From: Actinomycetota bacterium
Lineage (GTDB): Bacteria > Actinomycetota > Thermoleophilia > Gaiellales > F1-60-MAGs149
DNA length: 64,000 nucleotides
Direction: 5' to 3'
Assembly (NCBI GenBank): GCA_009885805.1
Contig: VFJZ01000003.1
Location: forward strand, 62,001 to 126,000
Of the stretch, positions 25,347 through 32,453 are shown one piece after another (the stretch's first letter is position 1; each line of letters opens with the position of its first letter). The notes below the pieces were generated by a model. That model made no database searches, was not told the DNA's origin, and saw only the letters and a program-made list of their open reading frames with translations. The translations under genes and the position numbers were made by a program.

Positions 25347-26683
25347 AGTACGACGACGCCGCGGCGGTGCGGGCCGCGGAGCTCGTGAGCGAGCATGACG
25401 TCCACACGGTCGAGTGCGCGTTTCCCGACTCGTGGGGAGCGCTGCGCGGCAAGCGCGTGCCGTCCAGTCAGTTCGCGAACGTCGCGCGTGGCGGCTTCTC
25501 GCTCGCCAACGCCGCTTTCAGCTGGGATCCGCTGTGCGGCATCTTCGAGCTCGACTTCGCGAACGCCGAGACCGGCTTCCCCGACATGATCTGCCGGCCC
25601 GATCCGTCGACGTTCCGGATGCTGACGTGGCGTGACGGCACGGGCCTCGTGATGTGCGACGCGACCGACGTGCATGACGCCACGCCGGTGCCGCTCGACC
25701 CGCGTCACATCCTGCGGACGGCGGAGCGGATGCTCGCCGAACGTGGCTACACGGTCCGGGTCGCGACCGAGCTCGAGTTCTATCTGTGCGACGAGAGTTG
25801 GACGCCGCTCTACCCCGACATCCAGTGCTACTCGATCACGAAGGGCGCCGAACTGGAGCACGTCATGGTCGACGTCCGCCGCAAGCTGGAGGCGTTCGGC
25901 ATCGTCGTCGAGGCGTCGAACACGGAGTACGGCCCGGCGCAGGTCGAGATCAACGTCAAGTACGGCTCGCCGCTCGAGGTCGCCGACAACACGTCGCTGC
26001 TGAAGTACGCCGTCAAGGAGATCGCCCGCCAGCACGGGACGCGGGCGACGTTCATGTCGAAGCCGTTCAAGGGCTTCTCGGGCAACGGCACGCACCTGCA
26101 CGTGTCGCTGTGGGACTCGTCCGGAGCGAACGTCTTCGCGACCAACGACCTCGACTCGGGCTTCGCGCGCAACTCACTGATGCGTCGCTGCGTCGCCGGG
26201 CTGCTCGTCCACCAGCCCGAGCTGTCAGCGGTCGCATCGCCGACCATCAACGCCTACAAGCGCTTCGAGGACCACTCGTTCGCGCCGACCCACGTCAACT
26301 GGGGCGGGGACAACCGCGGCGTCGCGATCCGCTGCGTCACCGACCACGGCACGGCGACGCGCATCGAGGTCCGCACCGGGTCGGCCGACGCGAATCCGCA
26401 CCTGCTGATCGCCGGTCAGCTGGCGGCGATCTGCGACGGGCTCGACACGGCTCATGAGCTGCCGCCGATGTGTGAGGGCAACGCCTACGCGCCCCAGGAC
26501 CGGCCGAAGATGCCACGGACGCTGCAGGACGCGATCGGCTGTTTCCAGGCCGGCGGGCTGATGCGCCGGGCCTTCGGCGACGTGTACGCGAACAACGTCG
26601 TCTCGCTCCTCCAGAACGAGGTGGACGAGTTCGGCCAGCAGGTTACCGAGTGGGAGAAGACCCGCTACATGGAGGTGTCGTAA
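25343..26683 (+). CDS. Glutamine synthetase-like gamma-glutamylamide synthetase (GmaS/GlnT-like)
   Basis: Glutamine-synthetase-superfamily ligase of 446 residues. It shows the metal site ATELEFYLCD, GPAQVEINVKYG, ATFMSKPFKGFSGNGTHLHV, NAYKRFEDHSF and RIEVRTGSADANPHL. Directly after GlxBCD it matches the place of GmaS/GlnT, which ligates methylamine or another amine to glutamate with ATP; GlxBCD then turns the amide into an N-substituted glutamate. The TAA stop shares one base with the ATG of the first shell gene, coupling this module to the microcompartment. The actual amine is not predictable from sequence. Confidence 0.86.
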   Translation: MKYDDAAAVRAAELVSEHDVHTVECAFPDSWGALRGKRVPSSQFANVARGGFSLANAAFSWDPLCGIFELDFANAETGFPDMICRPDPSTFRMLTWRDGTGLVMCDATDVHDATPVPLDPRHILRTAERMLAERGYTVRVATELEFYLCDESWTPLYPDIQCYSITKGAELEHVMVDVRRKLEAFGIVVEASNTEYGPAQVEINVKYGSPLEVADNTSLLKYAVKEIARQHGTRATFMSKPFKGFSGNGTHLHVSLWDSSGANVFATNDLDSGFARNSLMRRCVAGLLVHQPELSAVASPTINAYKRFEDHSFAPTHVNWGGDNRGVAIRCVTDHGTATRIEVRTGSADANPHLLIAGQLAAICDGLDTAHELPPMCEGNAYAPQDRPKMPRTLQDAIGCFQAGGLMRRAFGDVYANNVVSLLQNEVDEFGQQVTEWEKTRYMEVS

Positions 26684-26973
26684 TGGAGCTTGCCCGCGTC
26701 GTGGGGCAGGCGATGGCGACCGTCAAGGACGACGGTCTCCGCGCCGCGAAGCTCCTGATCCTGGTGCCGTGCGGTGCGGACGGCCTCGGTGAGGGGGACC
26801 GCTACGTCGCCGTCGACACGGTCGGCGCCGGCGAGCACGAGATCGTCCTCGTCGCGCGTGGCTCGGCCGCGCGGGCGACGGACCGCACGAAGGATGCCCC
26901 GACGGACGCCGCCATCATCGGGATTCTCGATTCGGTCGCCATCGGCGGCGAGACAACGTACCGCAAGGACTGA
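26683..26973 (+). CDS. BMC-P shell pentamer protein (EutN/CcmL family)
   Basis: Microcompartment vertex protein of 96 residues. The N-terminal ARVVGQAMATVKDDGLRAAK, the following KLLILVP strand, YVAVDTVGAGEHEIVLVARG and the final DSVAIGGETTYRKD are the EutN/CcmL OB-fold pattern. Five copies would cap each corner of an icosahedral shell. It is the only BMC-P gene in the window. The ATG overlaps the stop of the glutamine-synthetase-like gene. Confidence 0.9.
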   Translation: MELARVVGQAMATVKDDGLRAAKLLILVPCGADGLGEGDRYVAVDTVGAGEHEIVLVARGSAARATDRTKDAPTDAAIIGILDSVAIGGETTYRKD

Positions 26974-26982
26974 GGAGGAAGC

Positions 26983-27306
26983 ATGGCCAGAAGCACCCGC
27001 TTCGCAGCGGACAGCCTGCAGGCGCTCGGCATGGTCGAGACGCGCGGCCTCGTCGGCGCCATCGAGGCGGCCGACGCGATGCTGAAGGCGGCGAACGTCC
27101 GCCTGATCTCGAAGGAGCACGTCGGTGGCGGTCTCGTCACCGTCATCGTCCGTGGTGACGTCGGCGCCGTCCGCGCCGCCACCGACGCGGGCGCCGAGGC
27201 TGCCGCGAAGGTCGGCGAGTTGGTCTCCGCGCACGTCATCCCGCGCCCGCACGAGGACGTCGAAGCGATCCTGCCGCCCTCGGTGGAACCCGCCGCGATC
27301 GGTTGA
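26983..27306 (+). CDS. BMC-H shell hexamer protein
   Basis: Canonical single-domain microcompartment shell protein of 107 residues (Pfam BMC type). [37 protein letters not shown] and [19 protein letters not shown] align with PduA/EutM; the pore loop reads HVGGG. A short C-terminal tail ([12 protein letters not shown]) follows. A strong ribosome binding site (GAGGAGGAAGC) precedes the ATG, the best in the operon, as expected for the most abundant shell protein. Confidence 0.95.
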   Translation: MARSTRFAADSLQALGMVETRGLVGAIEAADAMLKAANVRLISKEHVGGGLVTVIVRGDVGAVRAATDAGAEAAAKVGELVSAHVIPRPHEDVEAILPPSVEPAAIG

Positions 27307-27314
27307 TCTGACGG

Positions 27315-28577
27315 GTGTCCGATCTCGCCGCAGCCATCGCCGCCGAAGTCGGCGGCGCAGCGGTCGCCCCTCCGCCCACCGGCAGGGGGAGCGATCCGCT
27401 GGCGGCTGCGATCGAACGGGAGATCGGTGGAGCGTTGGGGCCAGGCCCCAACGCTCCACGCCCAGGCGCCGGCCGCGTCCGTGTCGCCGTCATCGGTGAC
27501 GAGGGCGTTGCCGCCGCCAGTGCCGGCCACCTGGCGCTGCTCGGCTTCGACGTCGCCTGGACGTCGCCCCGCTCGGCCGCGCTGGCGCCCTTCGCGAACG
27601 GCGTCGAACTGGTCGGACTCGGGACGGGCCGGCCGCAGATCGTGCAGAGCCTCGACGCGGCCATTCGGGGCCGTGATCTGATCCTGCTCTGCTGCCACGC
27701 GACGGAGCACGCGGCCTACGCCGCGCTGCTCGCCGCCGTTCTCGCCGACGGCCAGGTGGTCGTCCTGTCGCCCGGACGCACCGGCGGTGCCCTCGAGTTC
27801 GCCGCGGTCCTCCGCTCGCACTGCTGCTCGGCCCGAGTCGTCGTCGGCGAGACCGAGACCGCCGTCTACACGCCCGCCGGCCGCGGACCCGGGCGCATCG
27901 AGATCCTGGTCGAGAAGGACCAGATCCGCGCTGCCGCCTTCCCCGCAACCGACAACGGCGCGCTGCTCCAGGTCCTGCGGCAGCTCTACCCGCAGGTGGC
28001 GGAGGCCGAGAACGTCCTCGACACCTCGATCAACAACGTCGGCGGCGTCGTGCATCCGGCGGCGATGCTCCTCAACTCGTACGCGACGGAGCTGGCTGCG
28101 GCTGGCCAGCCGCTCGTCTACTACCGCGACCAGGTCAACCCCACGCTCGCGAACCTCGTGATGGAGCCGCTCGACGCGGAACGCGTCGCCGTCGGCAAGG
28201 CGTTCGGGCTGCGTACCGTGCTGTCGTTCAGGGAGTGGTCGCTGGCCTGTTTCGGCCAGGCATCGGCCTCGATCCGCGACACCGTGGCGTCGAATCCATC
28301 GTACGCCGGTTTCGGAGCGCCGCAGACGCTGCTCGCGCTCGGGTTCGTCAACGATGAGGTGCCGAACTCGCTGGTGCCACTCGCCGAACTGGGCCGGCTC
28401 GCCGGCGTGCGGACGCCGATGACCGACGCGATCATCGACCTCGCCGCGGCGATGCTGCAGGTCGACTTCCGACGCCACGGCCGCACCCTGGCCCGGCTCG
28501 GGCTGGCTGGCCGCGATCTCGCCGCCTGTCTCGAACACGTCAACACCGCACGAACGCCCGTGCCGATCGGAGTCTGA
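27315..28577 (+). CDS. Opine (octopine/nopaline) dehydrogenase-like BMC cargo enzyme
   Basis: NAD(P)-dependent dehydrogenase of 420 residues. After a Rossmann domain (from residue 53) comes the opine-dehydrogenase domain with the catalytic signature NNVGGVVHPAAMLLN (His247). This family oxidises or forms N-(1-carboxyalkyl)-amino acids. The first 39 residues are extra: SDLAAAIAAEVGGA and SDPLAAAIEREIGGA are two similar amphipathic helices joined and followed by Pro/Gly linkers, the form of encapsulation peptides that bring enzymes into a BMC. The second linker is encoded by a perfect 33-bp palindrome. The nucleotide-binding loop reads GDEGVAAA where GxGxxG is usual, so cofactor binding may be altered. 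GTG at 27315. Confidence 0.8.
   Translation: MSDLAAAIAAEVGGAAVAPPPTGRGSDPLAAAIEREIGGALGPGPNAPRPGAGRVRVAVIGDEGVAAASAGHLALLGFDVAWTSPRSAALAPFANGVELVGLGTGRPQIVQSLDAAIRGRDLILLCCHATEHAAYAALLAAVLADGQVVVLSPGRTGGALEFAAVLRSHCCSARVVVGETETAVYTPAGRGPGRIEILVEKDQIRAAAFPATDNGALLQVLRQLYPQVAEAENVLDTSINNVGGVVHPAAMLLNSYATELAAAGQPLVYYRDQVNPTLANLVMEPLDAERVAVGKAFGLRTVLSFREWSLACFGQASASIRDTVASNPSYAGFGAPQTLLALGFVNDEVPNSLVPLAELGRLAGVRTPMTDAIIDLAAAMLQVDFRRHGRTLARLGLAGRDLAACLEHVNTARTPVPIGV
27427..27459. repeat. Perfect 33-bp palindrome inside the cargo-enzyme gene
   Basis: GTGGAGCGTTGGGGCC, a central A, then its exact reverse complement. It encodes most of the Gly/Pro/Ala linker between the second encapsulation helix and the Rossmann domain of the opine-dehydrogenase-like enzyme. 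It looks like a REP-type palindromic element taken up in frame. The RNA could form a 16-bp hairpin early in the message. Confidence 0.88.
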
Positions 28578-28580
28578 GCA

Positions 28581-30230
28581 ATGGCCGACGTCCAGCGATC
28601 GATCGCCGAGGCCGGCGAGCTCGCGATCCAGGCGCACTCCGCCGCGCTGGCGTGGGCCGAGGCGACCCAGGCCGACGTCGACCGCGTCACCCAGGCGATG
28701 GCCGACGCCGGGCACAACGCAGCCCGCGAACTCGCCGAACTGGCGCACCGCGAGACGGGCTACGGGCGCGCCGACCACAAGACGTTCAAGAACATCTTCT
28801 GCACCCGTCGCTACCTCGACGGCATCCGCCACATCCCGACGGTCGGGGTCATCGCCAGCGACCCCGCCCGCGGCGTGACTGAGATCGCGGAGCCGGTCGG
28901 CGTCGTCGCCGGGCTCGTGCCGGTCACGAACCCGACGGCGACCACACTGTTCTACGGGATCGCGTGCGTCCGCGCCCGCAACGCCGTGGTCAACGCGCCG
29001 CATCCCCGCGCCGTCGAGACGATCGTGACGACTGCGCGGCTGCTCGACGAGGCTGCGACGCGCGCCGGCGCGCCGCCGAACCTGATCACGGCGATGACGG
29101 AGGTCTCGCTCGAGGGGACGCAGGCCTTGATGGGGCACTACCGCACCGATCTGATCCTGGCGACGGGGTCGCGGCCGATGGTCCTCGCCGCCTACTCGTC
29201 GGGCAAGCCGACGTACGCCGTCGGCCCGGGCAACTCGCCGTCGTGGGTGCACCGCTCCTGCGCCGACCTCGGCGAGGCGGCCGCGGGGATCCTCGCCTCG
29301 AAGACGTTCGACAACGGGACGGCCTGCGCGTCCGAGCAGGCCGTGATCTGCTGTTCGCCGATCTCGTCGCAGCTCGAGACCGAGTTCGCAGCTCGTGGCG
29401 CGTACTTCTGCACTGAATCAGAACAGGAGCAGTTGTCACGTCTGCTCTTCCCTGGCGGGCCCGGCACGGCGTTCAACGTCGAGACCGTCGGGCAGTACGC
29501 GACGCGCATCGCCGAGCTGGCAGGGCTGAGCGTTCCGCCGGGAACGCGGGCGCTCGTCGTGCGGCCGGCCGGCGTCGGCCGGGAGCATGCGCTCTCGCAC
29601 GAGCTGCTCTGTCCGGTGCTGAAGTGGTATCCGGTGGCGACGGCCGAGGACGGCCTCGCGACCGCGACGGCGTTGCTCCGCTACGGCGGCGACGGCCACA
29701 CGGCCGCGATCTGGGCCGAGGATCAGGCGATGATCGCGCGGTACACCCGCGTCCCGGCCTACCGGATCTGCGTCAACAGCCCGACGCTGTTCGGCGCGAT
29801 GGGCTTCACCACGGGCTTCGTCCCGTCGTTCACGCTCGGTACCGGCACGATCGGCGGCGCCATCTCGTCCGACAACATCGGGCCGCAGCACCTGATCAAC
29901 CGCAAGCGCGTCGGGGTCGTGCAGCGCAACTGGCGGGAGTCGGGGGTGGCCGATGTGGTGCCTGGCTCCGGAGCGACACCGCAGGTGTCCGTGGAGGTGC
30001 CTGGCACCAGATCGGCCTCACCGCAGGTGTCCGTGGAGGTGCCTGGCACCAGTCCGGCCACCGCGAGCGCGACCGCCCATCTCGCTCTCCCACCGCTCCC
30101 CGTCGCGCAGGCCGCCCTGATGGCGACCGCCGGCCAGTCCGTCTCTCCGCAACCCGCCTTCCGCCCCGGTACGACACCCGACATCGAGACGATCGTGCGT
30201 GAGGCGATCGAGGAGGTCATCGCCCGATGA
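28581..30230 (+). CDS. CoA-acylating aldehyde dehydrogenase, BMC cargo
   Basis: Aldehyde dehydrogenase of 549 residues of the acylating AdhE/EutE/PduP kind, oxidising an aldehyde to acyl-CoA with NAD. Catalytic Cys249 lies in SKTFDNGTACASEQAVI, the form seen in AdhE; PVTNPTATTLFYGIACVRAR and TGFVPSFTLGTGTIGG are also typical. The catalytic part ends near residue 455. A linker follows that is partly made of a 14-residue repeat (PQVSVEVPGT twice), then a Pro-rich stretch and a C-terminal amphipathic helix DIETIVREAIEEVIAR, a textbook encapsulation peptide. It is the signature enzyme of aldehyde-processing BMCs. No phosphotransacylase is found nearby. Confidence 0.92.
   Translation: MADVQRSIAEAGELAIQAHSAALAWAEATQADVDRVTQAMADAGHNAARELAELAHRETGYGRADHKTFKNIFCTRRYLDGIRHIPTVGVIASDPARGVTEIAEPVGVVAGLVPVTNPTATTLFYGIACVRARNAVVNAPHPRAVETIVTTARLLDEAATRAGAPPNLITAMTEVSLEGTQALMGHYRTDLILATGSRPMVLAAYSSGKPTYAVGPGNSPSWVHRSCADLGEAAAGILASKTFDNGTACASEQAVICCSPISSQLETEFAARGAYFCTESEQEQLSRLLFPGGPGTAFNVETVGQYATRIAELAGLSVPPGTRALVVRPAGVGREHALSHELLCPVLKWYPVATAEDGLATATALLRYGGDGHTAAIWAEDQAMIARYTRVPAYRICVNSPTLFGAMGFTTGFVPSFTLGTGTIGGAISSDNIGPQHLINRKRVGVVQRNWRESGVADVVPGSGATPQVSVEVPGTRSASPQVSVEVPGTSPATASATAHLALPPLPVAQAALMATAGQSVSPQPAFRPGTTPDIETIVREAIEEVIAR
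29957..30052 (+). repeat. In-frame repeats and palindromes in the aldehyde dehydrogenase linker
   Basis: A 34-bp segment occurs at 29977-30010 and again at 30019-30052, a 42-base (14-codon) period. Each copy contains the 13-bp palindrome GGTGCCTGGCACC (29996-30008, 30038-30050). A one-mismatch copy, GGTGCCTGGCTCC, lies at 29957-29969. The block encodes the start of the linker to the encapsulation peptide. Confidence 0.82.
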
Positions 30231-30853
30231 GCAGCACAACCCCGTTCTCGATGCGCGCCTACGCCTACATCGATTCGATGCAGCCGGAGTTCGCCGCCTA
30301 CGTCGGCGCGACGGTGCAGGGGTCGCCGCCCGTGGCGGGCATGGCAGAGCTGTGGATCGAGGTCGCCCCGGCCAACGAGGCCTTCCGGCTGATGGACGTC
30401 GCCCTGAAGGCGGCCGATGTCCAGCCGGCGACGCAGTACATCGAGCGGGAGTTCGGCCTGCTCGAACTGCACTCGTGGAGCCAGTCCGAGGTGAAGGCGG
30501 CCGCCGACGCGATCTTCGCCGTCACCGGGCTGTCCGAGAACGACCGCGTCCGCCCGACGATCGCCTCGCAGCAGGTGATCACCAACGTCGACCCGTTTCA
30601 GGCGCAGCTGATCAACAAGATGCGCCGCGGCTCCCTGCTCGTCCCCGGGCAGACGCTGCTGATCATGGAGGTCGAGCCGGCCGCCTACATCACCCTGGCG
30701 GCGAACGAGGCTGAGAAGGCGGCACCGATCTCGCAGGTCTACGTCTCGAACGTCGGCCGTTTCGGGCGCTACTTCGCGGCGGGGAACGACTCCGAGATCG
30801 AGGCCGCGCGCCTGTCCGCCGTGGCGGCGATCGAGGCCGCCGGCCGCTCCTGA
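30227..30853 (+). CDS. BMC-T trimeric shell protein (two BMC domains)
   Basis: Tandem-domain shell protein of 208 residues. Domain 1 (about 45-110) contains MAELWIEVAPANEAFRLMDV and ALKAADVQPATQYI; domain 2 (about 140-205) contains TLLIMEVEPAAYITLAANEA. The helix-strand pattern DVALKAADVQPATQ resembles EutL, so a trimer with a gated central pore is possible. Together with the BMC-H and BMC-P genes it completes the minimal set for a closed shell. ATG overlaps the aldehyde dehydrogenase stop (ATGA). Confidence 0.85.
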   Translation: MSSTTPFSMRAYAYIDSMQPEFAAYVGATVQGSPPVAGMAELWIEVAPANEAFRLMDVALKAADVQPATQYIEREFGLLELHSWSQSEVKAAADAIFAVTGLSENDRVRPTIASQQVITNVDPFQAQLINKMRRGSLLVPGQTLLIMEVEPAAYITLAANEAEKAAPISQVYVSNVGRFGRYFAAGNDSEIEAARLSAVAAIEAAGRS

Positions 30854-31038
30854 TGGCGAACTCGCTCCTCGACCCGGCTCGTTCGGCCCGGCTCGCGGAG
30901 CAGTCTCGTGTGCGCGGAATCGTCCGTCGGATGCTGTGGGAGCGTTATCCGGCGCACGCCTCGCCGCGGATCGTGGAGCGCGTCTGCCGGCTCGTGTTCC
31001 TGCGGCTCGGCATCGACGGCGAGGGCCGCAGCCGGTGA
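30853..31038 (+). CDS. Small basic protein of the BMC operon, unknown
   Basis: Sixty-one codons between the BMC-T and malate-dehydrogenase-like genes, overlapping both (one base at the start, four at the end), which argues that it is translated. The product is strongly basic: LLDPARSARLAEQSRVRGIV, then RRMLWERYP and PRIVERVCRLVFLRLG. The last stretch is amphipathic, with Ile, Val, Val, Leu, Phe and Leu on one face. It might bind the inner shell surface or act as an adaptor between cargo proteins; that is a guess. I do not recognise a family. Confidence 0.55.
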   Translation: MANSLLDPARSARLAEQSRVRGIVRRMLWERYPAHASPRIVERVCRLVFLRLGIDGEGRSR

Positions 31039-32144
31039 CGGTCGTCGGCGTGATCGGTGCCGGCATGGTCGGCTCCTCGACGGCGATGCGGATCGGCGAG
31101 GCGCACCTCGCCTCGCGTATCGGCATCGTCGACGTGCGCGAGGGTGTCGCCCGGGCGATGGCGCTCGACATCGGGCAGGCGCTCCCCTCGCTCGGCTCGG
31201 ATGCCCGCGTGGTGGCCGGCTGGGAGGGGATCGAGGGAGCCGCCGTCGTCGTCATGACCGCCGGTCTGCCTCGCGGTCCCGGCCAGAGCCGGGCCGATCT
31301 CCTCGCCGACAACGGCCGCATCGTCGTCGACTGCTGCCGGCAGATCCGTGACCGGGCGCCCGACAGCGTCGTGATCGTCGTCACGAACCCACTCGACGAG
31401 ATGACGTCCCTCGCTCAGCGGGTGCTCGGCTTCCCTGCGACGCGGGTGATCGGGATGGCCGGCACGCTCGACTCGGCGCGGTTTCGCGCGTTCATCGCGG
31501 AACGCCTCGGCGTTGCGCCGACCAGCGTGGTGGCGCTCACCCTTGGCTCGCACGGCGAGACGATGGTGCCGGTCCCGCGCCTCTGCACGGTCGACGGCAA
31601 GCCACTGCCCGAGTTGCTGCCCGCGGCCGAGATCGAGGCGCTCGTGCAGCGCACGCGCGACGGCGGCGCCGAGATCGTCCGGCTCCTCGAGCGCGGCTCG
31701 GCCTGGTGGGCGCCGAGTGCCGCGATCCTCGACCTCGTGCGGGCGATCGTGTGTGACGAGCGCTCGGTGCATCCGGTCTGCGCGATGTGCCGCGGCCAGT
31801 TCGGCATCAGGAACACGTATGTCGGCGTGCCGGCCCGGCTCGGCCGCGCCGGCGTCGTCGAGATCGTCGATCCCGGTCTCAAGCCGGACGAGGTCGCCGC
31901 GCTGCGCCTCGCCGCCGAGCAGGTGGCCGCGCGCGTCGCGGACCTCGGCGGCGTCCTCGGTGACGATGCTGACGAGCGCACCTCGGCGCCCGAGGCTGCC
32001 GAGGCGCAGCTGCGGGTCGGCGTACGCGACCTCGCCTACGCATCGCGCGTGCGTGCCGCGGCCCGGCGGGAGCTCGCGCGGCGCGGTCAGCTGCACCGTC
32101 TCGAGGAGGTCGTGCAGGCGGCGCTGCGGCGCACGGGCGCGTAG
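31035..32144 (+). CDS. Malate/lactate dehydrogenase-like enzyme with C-terminal encapsulation-like helix
   Basis: NAD-dependent 2-hydroxyacid dehydrogenase of 369 residues. The Rossmann motif VIGAGMVGSS, substrate loop LPRGPGQSRADLL, ITNP-like VVTNPLDEM and catalytic His in GSHGETMVP are intact. The Arg in LPRxPG is the malate-type residue, so oxaloacetate/malate is more likely than pyruvate/lactate. About 65 residues follow the normal end, finishing in QLHRLEEVVQAALRRTG, an amphipathic helix like an encapsulation peptide. GTG at 31035 overlaps the previous stop (GTGA) and gives the normal N-terminus. Inside a shell it could oxidise NADH made by the other cargo enzymes. Confidence 0.85.
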   Translation: MTVVGVIGAGMVGSSTAMRIGEAHLASRIGIVDVREGVARAMALDIGQALPSLGSDARVVAGWEGIEGAAVVVMTAGLPRGPGQSRADLLADNGRIVVDCCRQIRDRAPDSVVIVVTNPLDEMTSLAQRVLGFPATRVIGMAGTLDSARFRAFIAERLGVAPTSVVALTLGSHGETMVPVPRLCTVDGKPLPELLPAAEIEALVQRTRDGGAEIVRLLERGSAWWAPSAAILDLVRAIVCDERSVHPVCAMCRGQFGIRNTYVGVPARLGRAGVVEIVDPGLKPDEVAALRLAAEQVAARVADLGGVLGDDADERTSAPEAAEAQLRVGVRDLAYASRVRAAARRELARRGQLHRLEEVVQAALRRTGA

Positions 32145-32155
32145 CGACGAGCGGA

Positions 32156-32190
32156 CGCGGCGCCCCGGCTCCCCCAGCCGGAACGCCGCG
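32156..32190 (+). terminator. Hairpin after the BMC operon
   Basis: CGCGGCG pairs with CGCCGCG and, inside a 2x2 mismatch, CCGGCT pairs with AGCCGG around a CCCCC loop. It starts 11 bases after the last stop codon. There is no clear T-run, as is common for GC-rich actinobacterial terminators. Confidence 0.6.
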
Positions 32191-32453
32191 CCTTCCCCCC
32201 TCGCAGGTCAGGTGCCCGCGATCACGCGTGTCGCCGCCGACTCCATCGTGACGAGGAGGGTGTCGCTGGCGAGCGCGCGTCGGATGTGCCCCGTTTGCGT
32301 CATCCACGGTGACCGTAGCCCGCCGGTGTCACGACTCGATCCGCGGTAGATCACGGATTCGTTGCGACGCGGTAAGGACTCGGGTCGAACCCGGTAGCCG
32401 GCGGGTAGGCTTAGGAAGCCTTCCGTAGGAAGCGTCGAAACAGGAGGAACGAC
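32191..32453. other. Gene-free interval before the first exported paralog
   Basis: No convincing coding sequence was found. The interval contains several short palindromes, ACGGTGACCGT near 32308, CGGGTCGAACCCG (32381-32393) and GGCTTAGGAAGCC (32408-32420), and the likely promoter and leader of the gene at 32454. Confidence 0.6.
32372..32431 (+). promoter_or_regulatory. Promoter region of exported paralog 1, shared with paralog 2
   Basis: GTAAGGACTC (32372-32381) lies 82 bases before the GTG start. A TAGGCT -10-like box (32406-32411) and AGCCTTCCGTAGGAA (32417-32431), which holds the inverted repeat TTCC-GGAA, follow. The same 10-mer and the AGCCTTCC..AGGAA element occur upstream of paralog 2. 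Confidence 0.5.

Noticed and set aside
26802-29252. An 816-codon minus-strand open frame across the BMC genes
   Set aside because: No domain is visible and the plus strand has clear BMC-H and dehydrogenase genes; it is a codon-bias shadow.
29977-30052. The duplicated linker as an assembly error
   Set aside because: The copies differ in flanking bases and a third degenerate palindrome is present, which suggests real repeats; an error cannot be fully excluded without reads.
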